Shown: in pieces, positions 26,484 to 33,831 of the stretch
Layout of the letters: the number at the start of each line of letters is the position of its first letter
Numbering within the stretch: the stretch's first letter is position 1
Source: an uncultured Alphaproteobacteria bacterium
GTDB lineage: Bacteria; Pseudomonadota; Alphaproteobacteria; Micavibrionales; Micavibrionaceae
DNA length: 38,229 nucleotides
Assembly (NCBI GenBank): GCA_946481105.1
Contig: CAMLMM010000009.1
Location: forward strand, 1-38,229
Direction: 5' to 3'
The notes under the pieces: model-generated
What the model was told of the DNA's origin: nothing
The model's input: the letters and a program-made list of their open reading frames with translations, nothing else
Databases searched by the model: none
Position numbers and translations under genes: made by a program

Positions 26484-26679
26484 CCCTCACCTAAATCCTC
26501 TCCCGAGGGGAGAGGACTTGAACAGGAAAAACTTTCTTTAGCGCCCTCTCCTTTCGGGAGAGGGTTGGGGTGAGGGATGCACGCCCATCCTGACATTCCC
26601 CCGTCAAGGGGGAAGGAAAAGTAAGGGGCGTCATCAAGTCCTCCCCCTTTAACGGGGGAGGATTTAGGTGGGGGTGACA
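26484..26679. repeat. Cluster of palindromic dispersed repeats
   Basis: The gap between divergent genes is packed with hairpins. CCCTCACC (26484-26491) pairs with GGTGAGGG (26569-26576) around two inner stems: CCTCTCCC (26497-26504) with GGGAGAGG (26508-26515), and CCCTCTCC (26544-26551) with GGAGAGGG (26557-26564). Further on, CCCCC/GGGGG near 26598-26612 and CCTCCCCC (26640-26647) with GGGGGAGG (26654-26661) form more stems, followed by ATTTAGGTGGGGGTGACA. Arms resemble those at 3811. These are typical dispersed intergenic palindromes, with at least two copies side by side. Confidence 0.82.
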
Positions 26680-26701
26680 ATGGGATATCCAATGCTATAT
26701 T
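26674..26701 (+). promoter_or_regulatory. Promoter at the edge of the repeat cluster, driving the thiol/metal operon
   Basis: GTGACA (26674-26679) and TATATT (26696-26701) have a 16-base spacer, each with one mismatch to consensus. The -35 lies in the end of the repeat (GGTGGGGGTGACA). The predicted start falls at or within two bases of the ATG at 26709, implying a leaderless or nearly leaderless message; no ribosome binding site is present. Confidence 0.5.
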
Positions 26702-26708
26702 ACCCGCC

Positions 26709-27029
26709 ATGCGTATCTTGTTGATGCTTGTGATTTTTGCCATCGGGTTTGGCGGTTATGTGACCGCCGCACATGCTTTTGGCAAGGATATATGCCAGTC
26801 AGCCGCCGTGGGACATCAAGACGAAACAAATTCCTACACATGCCATGACAGCAAAGACAAATGCGGCGATTGCGCCCATTGCTGTGTATTACAGGCATTA
26901 AACACCGCCAGTGCACCTTTAAAACTTCCGGTACTGACAATCATCGACAATCATCTGTCAGCGGATATATATACGGGCGATTTCCTGTCATCGCTATTCC
27001 GGCCCCCCAAAGACTTCCTTGCTGTTTAA
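26709..27029 (+). CDS. Small secreted cysteine-rich protein, DUF2946-like
   Basis: A 106-residue protein with a signal peptide (MRILLMLVIFAIGFGGYVTA, cleavage after AHA). The mature part carries cysteines at about 29, 45, 52, 55, 58 and 59, including CGDCAHCC, and ends with a hydrophobic segment and FRPPKDF. This layout resembles the DUF2946 group of small exported proteins often found near metal-handling genes, but the match is by eye only. Metal binding or being a substrate of the adjacent Dsb proteins are both plausible. It begins the dsbB-dsbA-transporter run. Confidence 0.7.
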   Translation: MRILLMLVIFAIGFGGYVTAAHAFGKDICQSAAVGHQDETNSYTCHDSKDKCGDCAHCCVLQALNTASAPLKLPVLTIIDNHLSADIYTGDFLSSLFRPPKDFLAV

Positions 27030-27088
27030 ACAAACCCGTTTCATTGACGAAGCGGATATTTTTATCATGTTTATTCCTTGAGGAAATT

Positions 27089-27514
27089 ATGGACATATCT
27101 AAGTCACAAAACTGGAACATGCTGTTCGTGGCATGGATTACCGCGCTGGCGGCCACGCTCGGCGCGTTGTTTATCGGGGAGGTCATGGGGCAAATTCCAT
27201 GCAATATGTGCTGGTATCAGCGCATATTCATGTTCCCGTTGGCGATTATCCTCGGCATTGCCCTGTACCGGGCGGATTTTTCCGTCTGGCGTTATGCCTT
27301 GCCGCTGGCGGCAGGGGGAGGGGCCTTCGCCGCGTTTCATACCCTGCTATTCTTTAAAATTATCCCCGAAGAGATCAAGCCCTGCATGGAAAACGGGCCG
27401 TCCTGTTCGGGGGAAGCCATGTTGCTATGGGGGACAATTCCCCTGCCGCTTCTGTCATTCGTGGCCTTCATGATTATTGCCATCAATCTTATCGTTATTT
27501 TGAAAAGGAATTAA
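27089..27514 (+). CDS. Disulfide bond formation protein B family
   Basis: A 141-residue inner-membrane protein that would reoxidise a periplasmic thiol oxidase and pass electrons to quinone. Four hydrophobic helices are visible. The first periplasmic loop holds the CXXC pair in PCNMCWYQR (Cys38 and Cys41), and the second pair is Cys99 and Cys106 in KPCMENGPSC. The short length fits the DsbB/BdbC type of compact members. The ATG at 27089 follows TTGAGGAAA; an upstream in-frame extension exists but overlaps the preceding gene. It ends two bases before the DsbA-like gene, its likely partner. Confidence 0.9.
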   Translation: MDISKSQNWNMLFVAWITALAATLGALFIGEVMGQIPCNMCWYQRIFMFPLAIILGIALYRADFSVWRYALPLAAGGGAFAAFHTLLFFKIIPEEIKPCMENGPSCSGEAMLLWGTIPLPLLSFVAFMIIAINLIVILKRN

Positions 27515-27516
27515 AA

Positions 27517-28215
27517 ATGAACAAACGTTCAGTCGTACTTATCATCACTATCTGCGCCGCTATCGGCTTTGGGGCCGGGGCGATGTTTTACAAGAAAACC
27601 ATGCAGCCGGAAACCCCGGTGGCACCACAGGTTTCGGAGCAGGGCGGTGGGTATAGCCTGCCCGCCGTCGCGTCGAATGACACGCTGGTCCGGGACCATT
27701 CCCCGGTTCTCGGCCCGGCCACCGCCACGGTCACGATTGTCGAATTCTTCGACCCGTCCTGTGAAAGCTGCCGCGCGGTTTACCCGATTGCCAAGGACGT
27801 CATGAGCCGTTATCCGAATGACGTGAAGCTGGTGCTGCGTTATACGCCGTTCCATCAGGGGTCGGATGAAGCTGTGGCGATTATCGAGGCCGCACGCTGG
27901 CAGGGCGTGTTTATCCCGGTGCTGGAAGCGTTGCTGAAACAGCAACCCGAGTGGGCCAAGCACGGGCACCCTGATTTGGCCCGCGCGTGGGACATCGCCG
28001 CCGAAGCGGGGCTGAATGTCGAGAAAGCCAAGGAAGATATCGTCAAACTCGATGTACCCGCGATGCTGAAAAAGGAAATGGACGATGTCCGGGCGAATAA
28101 CATTCGCGGCACGCCAACCTTTTTCGTGAATGGCCGTCAGATGACATCACTGGGGCATAAGCAACTGGTTGATGCGATTGACAATGAACTGGCCGCGGCC
28201 AAGGGCAAGCAATGA
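27517..28215 (+). CDS. DsbA-like thioredoxin-fold protein, membrane-anchored
   Basis: A 232-residue periplasmic thiol oxidoreductase. An N-terminal hydrophobic segment (VVLIITICAAIGFGAGAMF) acts as anchor or signal, then a linker, then the thioredoxin fold with the active site PSCESC (Cys82 and Cys85) and cis-Pro loop RGTPTFFVNG. The intervening helical insertion marks the DsbA-like subgroup that also includes BdbD-type proteins. Whether it oxidises or isomerises cannot be told; the adjacent DsbB-like gene favours oxidation. The ATG at 27517 follows AAGGAA. Its stop overlaps the transporter start by four bases (ATGA). Confidence 0.9.
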   Translation: MNKRSVVLIITICAAIGFGAGAMFYKKTMQPETPVAPQVSEQGGGYSLPAVASNDTLVRDHSPVLGPATATVTIVEFFDPSCESCRAVYPIAKDVMSRYPNDVKLVLRYTPFHQGSDEAVAIIEAARWQGVFIPVLEALLKQQPEWAKHGHPDLARAWDIAAEAGLNVEKAKEDIVKLDVPAMLKKEMDDVRANNIRGTPTFFVNGRQMTSLGHKQLVDAIDNELAAAKGKQ

Positions 28216-28841
28216 GCATAGGTTGCTGCTCCCCCAATCCGGTACCCGATGGCGGTTATGATAGCCGCTATCGACGTATCCTGTGGATTGCGCTGGCGAT
28301 CAACGCCCTCATGTTCGTGGTCGAGATTGCCGCCGGGCTGGCGGCGGGTTCGGTGTCGCTGCAGGCGGACTCCCTTGATTTCTTTGCCGATGCCGCCAAT
28401 TACGGCATCAGTCTTTTTGTCGTCGGCATGGCGTTGCAGGTGCGAGCCAAAGCCGCGTTGTTCAAGGGCCTAACCATGGCGGTTTTTAGTGTCTGGGTGC
28501 TGGGACTGACTATCTGGCATGCGGTTCACCAGACTTTGCCCGATGCGCAGACGATGGGTGTCGTCGGGTTTGCCGCGCTGATTGCCAACGCCATCGTGTT
28601 CGGGCTGCTCTGGGCGTACAGGAACGGCGACAGCAATATGCGCTCCGTCTGGATATGCAGCCGCAATGACGTGATGGGGAATTTTGCCGTTATCATGGCG
28701 TCAATCGGGGTTTTCGGCACCCAGACCGGCTGGCCCGATATTGTCGTCGCCCTTGTCATGTCGGCCCTGAGCATTCAGGGTATGATCGTGATAATCCGCC
28801 AGGCCCGGCAGGAACTGGCAACCCAACATGATTTGACATAG
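28212..28841 (+). CDS. Cation transporter, short CDF-type
   Basis: A 209-residue inner-membrane protein. A cysteine pair near the start (SIGCCSPNP) is followed by six predicted helices. The metal-site helices read DSLDFFADAANYGISL (second) and CSRNDVMGNFAVIMAS (fifth), corresponding to the HxxxD/DxxxD positions of cation diffusion facilitators. The family's C-terminal cytoplasmic domain is absent. The whole length matches a recurrent group of short cobalt/zinc/cadmium transporter-like proteins. The ion is unknown. Overlap with the DsbA-like stop puts it in the same operon, linking thiol chemistry to metal handling. Confidence 0.85.
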   Translation: MSIGCCSPNPVPDGGYDSRYRRILWIALAINALMFVVEIAAGLAAGSVSLQADSLDFFADAANYGISLFVVGMALQVRAKAALFKGLTMAVFSVWVLGLTIWHAVHQTLPDAQTMGVVGFAALIANAIVFGLLWAYRNGDSNMRSVWICSRNDVMGNFAVIMASIGVFGTQTGWPDIVVALVMSALSIQGMIVIIRQARQELATQHDLT

Positions 28842-28861
28842 TCAACATATAGCCTTATAAC
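28833..28861 (+). promoter_or_regulatory. Promoter with TTGAC...GTCAA dyad
   Basis: TTGACA (28833-28838), a 17-base spacer, then TATAAC (28856-28861): a near-consensus sigma-70 promoter. The -35 is embedded in the dyad TTGAC-ATA-GTCAA (28833-28845), a possible operator. The predicted start coincides with the ATG at 28868, so the message would be leaderless. Confidence 0.65.
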
Positions 28862-28867
28862 AGGGCC

Positions 28868-29461
28868 ATGCATTTTCATGAAAATCCAATTATGGCCGTG
28901 GTGCTGGATGCTCTTCTAGACGGGAAACCCCATCCGGCAAATTTGTGTCGTGAGTATTGCCATTGCATGGAGGATATGCTGCGCGTAGGAGATGATGTCG
29001 CGCGTGAGAATATCATTCGCTCCTTCATTGGGCATTTACCACGCCTACGGTATGTGTGTAGCGACACCACCCGCGATTTGGAATTGCGGACACAGATCCT
29101 GGGCCGGATGGCTCCTCAAGCACTGGCGCGTATTTTTAATGCCACGTTCACCCGGCCTGCGCCCGATAACAGCCCCATCAGCTATAGCGGCATTTGCGAT
29201 TTATTCGGCCTGTATTCCGGGCGAGGGGAGCTGAACTTATTCATCAATAACGCTCTTCAAATAATTGACACTCCGACAGATCAACTAACATTACGTCTTA
29301 GTGGCACCTGGGGACTGACCTGCATTTTTCAGGAAGCCAAGCAATTCCTGGGAACAGACGATTTTGCCCAGCATTACACGATGCAGGTAGAAACTATGCG
29401 CGGTAAACCCCACAACGCCCTGATCGCAACTGAATTATCAACGCTGGCGCAGGAGTTGTAA
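28868..29461 (+). CDS. Unknown protein, first of two tandem paralogues
   Basis: A 197-residue soluble helical protein of unknown function. It resembles the next gene's product along the C-terminal half: here PDNSPISYSGICDLFGLYSG and YTMQVETMRGKPHNALIATE, there PDNPITHASVNRLFDLFNQQ and YALMVETLRSQQHNVVIGEE, in the same order and spacing. Conserved features are PDN, LF.L, VET.R...HN and a final helix L..LA..L. No signal peptide, membrane segment or known motif is seen. The ATG at 28868 has no good ribosome binding site and lies at the predicted transcript start; a second ATG at 28892 is an alternative. Confidence 0.78.
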   Translation: MHFHENPIMAVVLDALLDGKPHPANLCREYCHCMEDMLRVGDDVARENIIRSFIGHLPRLRYVCSDTTRDLELRTQILGRMAPQALARIFNATFTRPAPDNSPISYSGICDLFGLYSGRGELNLFINNALQIIDTPTDQLTLRLSGTWGLTCIFQEAKQFLGTDDFAQHYTMQVETMRGKPHNALIATELSTLAQEL

Positions 29462-29469
29462 CGCCTGCT

Positions 29470-29498
29470 TTGACATAGAGTCAAGTTAGGGCTATACC
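29470..29498 (+). promoter_or_regulatory. Second promoter with TTGAC...GTCAA dyad
   Basis: TTGACA (29470-29475), a 17-base spacer and TATACC (29493-29498). The -35 overlaps the dyad TTGAC-ATAGA-GTCAA (29470-29484), as in the promoter of the previous paralogue. A leader of about 40 bases would precede the ATG at 29544. Confidence 0.5.
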
Positions 29499-29543
29499 AT
29501 AATTATATAAGAAAAAACAAATTTACGAACAGGGCTGCGTTAT

Positions 29544-30131
29544 ATGACTCATCTTGATTATCTGCGGGAATTAAAGGGGCTTATCCTTGATCCGTTTCAA
29601 AAGGCCTATGACAGTGGGGAAGCCTGCCTGCGCCATACCCATTTGCTGTCGATGATGCCTTTCCTCCCTTTTGCCACACGGGAAGCCATGGCGCAGGAAT
29701 TTTCCGAGAGCATTCCTTATTTTCAGTTGAAATATACCGATCCGTCGGAGGACGACATTGTCCGCGTCAACATCATTCGACATGCTGTTGCCGGGGGACT
29801 CAAATGCGTGTTCTCTACGGCTGCCGTGAAGCAACCTGATAACCCGATTACACATGCCAGCGTTAACCGTCTCTTTGATTTGTTTAACCAGCAAGGCCCG
29901 GTGGGCCGATTTATTGAGGGTTCTATCGCGGTTATAAATGATCCCCGGGATGATCTCGGCGTTCGCCGTACCAGCGCCGTGGCATTGGGTGATATCTTTC
30001 ATCAAATCAGTGCCTTTAGTGGCGCGCCAATATGCCAGGAGCGTTACGCGCTGATGGTTGAGACATTGCGCAGCCAGCAGCACAATGTGGTGATCGGTGA
30101 AGAACTCAGGCTCATGGCGCGTGCGTTGTAG
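29544..30131 (+). CDS. Unknown protein, second tandem paralogue
   Basis: A 195-residue soluble helical protein, paralogous to the preceding gene (see VETLRSQQHNVVIGEELRLM against VETMRGKPHNALIATELSTL). The N-terminal halves have diverged more; here RHTHLLSMMPFLPFATREAM precedes the shared region. No known domain is recognised. The start has only a weak ribosome binding site (AGGG, distant). The stop lies nine bases before the following GEEH/GAAH protein, suggesting co-transcription with it. Confidence 0.78.
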   Translation: MTHLDYLRELKGLILDPFQKAYDSGEACLRHTHLLSMMPFLPFATREAMAQEFSESIPYFQLKYTDPSEDDIVRVNIIRHAVAGGLKCVFSTAAVKQPDNPITHASVNRLFDLFNQQGPVGRFIEGSIAVINDPRDDLGVRRTSAVALGDIFHQISAFSGAPICQERYALMVETLRSQQHNVVIGEELRLMARAL

Positions 30132-30140
30132 GTATAGCCC

Positions 30141-31109
30141 ATGAATCGCAACTTACGCAAAAGCCATGTTAGCCTCGAAAGTCTCCGCCACGCGGGGGCC
30201 ACCATTGTTTCATTGGCCAAGAATCCACGTGACTTGCGTCCGGCGATTGATGCCATCACGAATAAAGTCGCGGCGCTGCATCAACCGACAGGCAATCAGC
30301 CGACGATTGTTTTGTATGGCGAGGAACATTCGACATCCAGCCATACATTATTGCCGTTATTCACCATGTCGGCTTTGAATAAAGTCTATAAGGGTAGATT
30401 ATCTTCAGGGATTGAAATGCCGTATAATTACCCGGCGCAGATAATGGCAGACCTGGGTCATAACGCACAAGAAATCGCCATACATCTGGGGCATGACCCC
30501 GATGGGACAAAAGCAGTCAAAATTCTGGCCGATAAAGTCAGGTTTGTTCAGCATACGCCTATATCAAATATGTCCTTTCTGCAGTTCTGTCTGGCACGCA
30601 GCATATCAACCTGTTTCGCCGACCTGGCGCGCGATGAAAGCGACAATTATCTTGATAATGATGATCCTGTCACGCGCGATATCCTGATGAAAATGGGGAT
30701 AGATATCAGTCAGAAAGTCAGTGCCACCAGTCCGGCTGGCGTTGCCGCACGCAATTTTGGCATGCAAATAAATGTCCAGTCACACGTCGCTTATAGCGGG
30801 AAACCTATTTGTTCATTACGTTGCGGCGCGGCCCATGTCTTTGGTGATACACGTCAATATTCATACGCTGGAAGTCTGACCTATCTGTTTGCCCAGGCGA
30901 ATGTAACCTGCATACCTGTTATATCTCTGAGTGGTACACTGAAAACCTGCGATATTGTTGCACCAGAGGCGGTGGCGTTATTCCAAAACGCCGTGGTCAT
31001 AACCGGCATGGATGAACGCCGTTTTGGCCCCCATGATATGAAACGCGAAACAGCCTATATTGAAGATGCATTTGCACAGAGCGGGTTTTTAAGCCGGGTT
31101 GTGCAGTAA
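30141..31109 (+). CDS. Protein with ChaN/EreA/TIKI-superfamily signature
   Basis: A 322-residue protein without signal peptide. It carries the two GxxH motifs and the conserved acid of the EreA/ChaN-like and TraB/TIKI superfamily: VLYGEEHSTSSHT (Gly60 to His63), SGIEMPYNYP (Glu92), and near the C-terminal half VAARNFGMQ followed by LRCGAAHVFGDT (229-232). The spacing of an ARN..M helix, a strand and the second GxxH matches that group. Members are esterases, proteases or haem-binding proteins, so the chemistry here cannot be named. It follows the second paralogue by nine bases. Its stop directly abuts the stop of convergent proB with no gap. Confidence 0.72.
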   Translation: MNRNLRKSHVSLESLRHAGATIVSLAKNPRDLRPAIDAITNKVAALHQPTGNQPTIVLYGEEHSTSSHTLLPLFTMSALNKVYKGRLSSGIEMPYNYPAQIMADLGHNAQEIAIHLGHDPDGTKAVKILADKVRFVQHTPISNMSFLQFCLARSISTCFADLARDESDNYLDNDDPVTRDILMKMGIDISQKVSATSPAGVAARNFGMQINVQSHVAYSGKPICSLRCGAAHVFGDTRQYSYAGSLTYLFAQANVTCIPVISLSGTLKTCDIVAPEAVALFQNAVVITGMDERRFGPHDMKRETAYIEDAFAQSGFLSRVVQ

Positions 31110-31955
31110 TCAGCGTGGCAACGGCGCGAAGACGGTTGAGGGGAAATTTCCATCCTCTAAAATCAGATGGCGGAGCGGGTTATAAGCGTACTGACCCCGC
31201 GCAAGAATGACAGGAATGCCAGCTTCGTTAGCAACCTGCGTTGCCATCAGCTTGCTTCTCTTACCGCCGCGGCTGAGGCCATTAATATCGTCATTCACAT
31301 ATTGGAAGGCCTCCCGTACATCCGGTACGAACGGAATAAGTTTGGCATTTGGATTCTTATTCGGATTATCGGTCATCAAACCGTCTTCTTTGCTGAGCAA
31401 TACCAGCGCATCAGCATCCACAATTTTGGCTACTACAGCAGCCAGACCGTCATTATCACCGAAGGTTATTTCCTCCGTGGCTAACGCATCGTCTTCGTTA
31501 ATAATTGGCACAAGAGATTTTATCGTGTCGCTGTCATCAGCTTTGGTTAAAAAAACATTCCGCAAATTGGCGACTTGTTTTGGATTATCCGGCACGTCCC
31601 GGGTTATCAATATCTGAGTAGCAATCAAGTTCAATTTCGCAAGGGCTTTGATATAAGCCAGCATCAATAATGGCTGTCCGGCGCAAGCAGCTTTTTGCTT
31701 GATATCCATCGACAGATCTTTGGTCGCTATGCGCGGGTCGATTTTCAGGATACCGCGCCCAAGGCCAATTGCGCCGGACGATACAATAAAAACTTCTTTG
31801 CCTGTGGATTTCAGCGCGGCGATATCATCGGCCAACGCCGCGAGCCATTCTTTATGGACGTGTCCGCCTTGAATAATCGATTCAGTGCCGATTTTAATGA
31901 CGATACGTTTAGCTTGCTTCAGTATCTGGGATGCTGTCGGGTGGTGGGTTGTCAT
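31110..31955 (-). CDS. proB: Glutamate 5-kinase, short form without PUA domain
   Basis: This enzyme phosphorylates glutamate in the first step of proline synthesis. The 281-residue product has the amino acid kinase fold: [55 protein letters not shown] and the metal/substrate segment [20 protein letters not shown], then [20 protein letters not shown]. It ends without the C-terminal PUA domain of the longer E. coli-type enzyme. The ATG at 31955 follows AAGGAA and gives the expected N terminus. The start lies 47 bases inside the 3' end of obgE, in another frame. proA is not in the window. Confidence 0.93.
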   Translation of the reverse strand: MTTHHPTASQILKQAKRIVIKIGTESIIQGGHVHKEWLAALADDIAALKSTGKEVFIVSSGAIGLGRGILKIDPRIATKDLSMDIKQKAACAGQPLLMLAYIKALAKLNLIATQILITRDVPDNPKQVANLRNVFLTKADDSDTIKSLVPIINEDDALATEEITFGDNDGLAAVVAKIVDADALVLLSKEDGLMTDNPNKNPNAKLIPFVPDVREAFQYVNDDINGLSRGGKRSKLMATQVANEAGIPVILARGQYAYNPLRHLILEDGNFPSTVFAPLPR

Positions 31956-32988
31956 AGAACGCAGTTCCTTTATTGTCGTCGTCGCCTTCGCGGCGGGCTT
32001 TTTCCTGTTTGATAATGTCCGCAAGTTTGAAGAGCAGGGGGCGGACACCCTCACCGCTCACGCCCGATATCAGCCACGGTCGTATGCCGGTTTTTTCTTC
32101 AAAGGTTTTGGCGACGTCTTCGGCCAGTTCACGGCCCAGCGTATCAATTTTATTCAGCGCGACGATTTCGATTTTATCTTCGACGCCTTCGCCGTATTCC
32201 GACAGTTCATTACGGATGATGTGGTAATCTTTGGCTGGGTCGTCCGAGGTCACATCAATCAGGTGCAGCAGCACGGCGGTGCGTTCCACATGGCCAAGGA
32301 AACGGTCGCCGAGGCCGTGGCCTTCGTGCGCGCCTTCAATCAGCCCGGGAATATCGGCCAGCACAAAATCATACCCCTCGATTTTCACCACGCCCAGATT
32401 CGGGTGCAGGGTGGTGAAGGGGTAATCGGCAATTTTCGGTTTCGCCGCAGACGACGCCGCCAGGAAAGTAGATTTCCCCGCATTCGGCAGACCGACGATA
32501 CCGCCATCGGCAATCAGTTTCAGGCGCAGCCAGACTTCCATTTCCTGTCCGGGCCAGCCGGGAGTGAATTTGGTTGGGGCCTGATTGGTCGCGGTTTTAT
32601 AATGCGCGTTGCCGAAGCCGCCATCGCCGCCTTTCAGGAATACAAAACGCTGACCTGCCTCAGTCAGGTCCATCAGGATGGTTTCTTTTTCGGCGTCGAG
32701 AATTTCGGTGCCCACCGGCACACGCACGACCAGATCCTGCCCATCCGCACCCGTGCGGTTGCGGCCCATGCCGTGATGGCCTTTTTCAGCCTTGAAATGC
32801 TGGGTGTAACGAAAATCAATCAGGGTATTCAGGTCTTTCACGCATTCGATGATAATATCACCGCCGCGTCCACCGTTGCCGCCGTCCGGGCCGCCATATT
32901 CAATAAATTTCTCACGGTGGAATGCGCAAACACCGGCCCCGCCGTCACCGCTTTTCAGAAAGATTTTTGCCTGATCGAGAAATTTCAT
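31909..32988 (-). CDS. obgE: GTPase Obg
   Basis: An essential GTPase linked to 50S ribosome maturation and stress control. The 359-residue product has the glycine-rich Obg fold ([50 protein letters not shown]). The G domain follows with GLPNAGKST (about 166-174), [20 protein letters not shown] and LNKIDT. The C-terminal OCT domain of some Gram-positive homologues is absent, as usual in alphaproteobacteria. The tail runs 47 bases into proB. It sits downstream of rplU-rpmA, the common arrangement, but a terminator after rpmA would limit read-through. Confidence 0.96.
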   Translation of the reverse strand: MKFLDQAKIFLKSGDGGAGVCAFHREKFIEYGGPDGGNGGRGGDIIIECVKDLNTLIDFRYTQHFKAEKGHHGMGRNRTGADGQDLVVRVPVGTEILDAEKETILMDLTEAGQRFVFLKGGDGGFGNAHYKTATNQAPTKFTPGWPGQEMEVWLRLKLIADGGIVGLPNAGKSTFLAASSAAKPKIADYPFTTLHPNLGVVKIEGYDFVLADIPGLIEGAHEGHGLGDRFLGHVERTAVLLHLIDVTSDDPAKDYHIIRNELSEYGEGVEDKIEIVALNKIDTLGRELAEDVAKTFEEKTGIRPWLISGVSGEGVRPLLFKLADIIKQEKARREGDDDNKGTAFYDNPPPDSIPDTEAS

Positions 32989-33008
32989 TTTTTAACCTTT
33001 TTAAAACA

Positions 33009-33034
33009 AAAGCCCGCCAGTCGGGGCGGGCTTT
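33009..33034 (-). terminator. Terminator or attenuator between rpmA and obgE
   Basis: A perfect 10-bp stem, AAAGCCCGCC (33009-33018) with GGCGGGCTTT (33025-33034), six-base loop. On the minus strand it continues into TTGTTTT. It can end the ribosomal protein transcript while letting a fraction continue into obgE. Confidence 0.85.
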
Positions 33035-33052
33035 GTCTCAATTCCTTTAAGA

Positions 33053-33340
33053 CTATTCCGCCGCGGCTTGCGCTGCTGTTGCGTCGTTAGACGGGACAAC
33101 GTGCACAACCGGTTTGTCATTGTCGTCGCGGGTGAACAGGACATTGCCGTTTACCAGCGCGAACAGGGTATGGTCTTTGCCGATACCGACGTTTTTGCCT
33201 TGTTTGAATTTCGTGCCGCGCTGACGGATGATGATGTTACCGATAACAACGGCTTCGCCACCAAAACATTTTACGCCGAGACGACGACCAGCGGTGTCGC
33301 GACCGTTCCGTGAGCTACCGCCTGCTTTCTTGTGTGCCAT
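33053..33340 (-). CDS. rpmA: 50S ribosomal protein L27
   Basis: L27 lies near the peptidyl-transferase centre. The 95-residue product begins [20 protein letters not shown] and continues [20 protein letters not shown] and [20 protein letters not shown], all canonical. The N terminus starts directly with the mature AHKKAGGS sequence, so no cleavable extension of the Firmicute kind is present. AAAGGAA precedes the start. It follows rplU by 33 bases. Confidence 0.97.
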   Translation of the reverse strand: MAHKKAGGSSRNGRDTAGRRLGVKCFGGEAVVIGNIIIRQRGTKFKQGKNVGIGKDHTLFALVNGNVLFTRDDNDKPVVHVVPSNDATAAQAAAE

Positions 33341-33373
33341 AATTTAATTCCTTTCGTTTGCTCGCCTGCTTAA

Positions 33374-33688
33374 TTAAGCGGCTTTGATTCCGGTGATTTT
33401 GATGGTGGTCAGGTTCTGACGGTGACCGTTCTTACGACGGTAGTTCTGACGGCGGCGTTTTTTGAAAATAATAACTTTTTCAGCGCGGCCTTGTTCCAGA
33501 ACTTCGGCGGTCACAACAGCACCGGCGACAACAGGTGCGCCAACAGTGGTGGTGTTTCCATCGGAGATCATCAGGACTTCGGACAGATTGATTTTGGCGC
33601 CGACTTCGGCATCCAGTTTCTCAACCTGGAGGTAGGTGTCGGTGGCCACCTTGTATTGTTTTCCACCGGTACGGATAATAGCAAACAT
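33374..33688 (-). CDS. rplU: 50S ribosomal protein L21
   Basis: L21 is a 23S rRNA-binding ribosomal protein. The 104-residue product starts [20 protein letters not shown], then has [20 protein letters not shown] and the basic C-terminal signature [20 protein letters not shown]. Length and sequence are typical. It is the first gene of the unit, behind a strong promoter and a leader of about 60 bases that includes a short hairpin-like stretch (GGGCCCCGAAAAGGGTC). The ribosome binding site is TAGGAAAG. Confidence 0.97.
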   Translation of the reverse strand: MFAIIRTGGKQYKVATDTYLQVEKLDAEVGAKINLSEVLMISDGNTTTVGAPVVAGAVVTAEVLEQGRAEKVIIFKKRRRQNYRRKNGHRQNLTTIKITGIKAA

Positions 33689-33757
33689 TTTCTTTCCTAA
33701 CTTTTGCTTCTTAACGACAATGACCCTTTTCGGGGCCCTTTTTGTTTAGTAGCGGCG

Positions 33758-33787
33758 GTTATAAACGATTTATTTACTAAATGTCAA
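33758..33787 (-). promoter_or_regulatory. Sigma-70-type promoter of rplU-rpmA
   Basis: On the minus strand TTGACA (33787 to 33782) and TATAAC (33763 to 33758) are 18 bases apart. The start would be near 33751, giving a leader of about 60 bases. This lies in the divergent gap with the histidine kinase gene at 33832. Confidence 0.75.
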
Positions 33788-33831
33788 CAAAACTGGTAAA
33801 TTCAGGCTGTCCTGGCCGATTCAGGGGAACC

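Noticed and set aside
26484..26661. CRISPR array
   Set aside because: The repeats are palindromes of differing sequence and spacing, not regular direct repeats with unique spacers.
33781..33831. Upstream ATG for the histidine kinase
   Set aside because: No ribosome binding site, and the codons overlap the -35 of the divergent rplU promoter; the ATG at 33832 has AGGGG.
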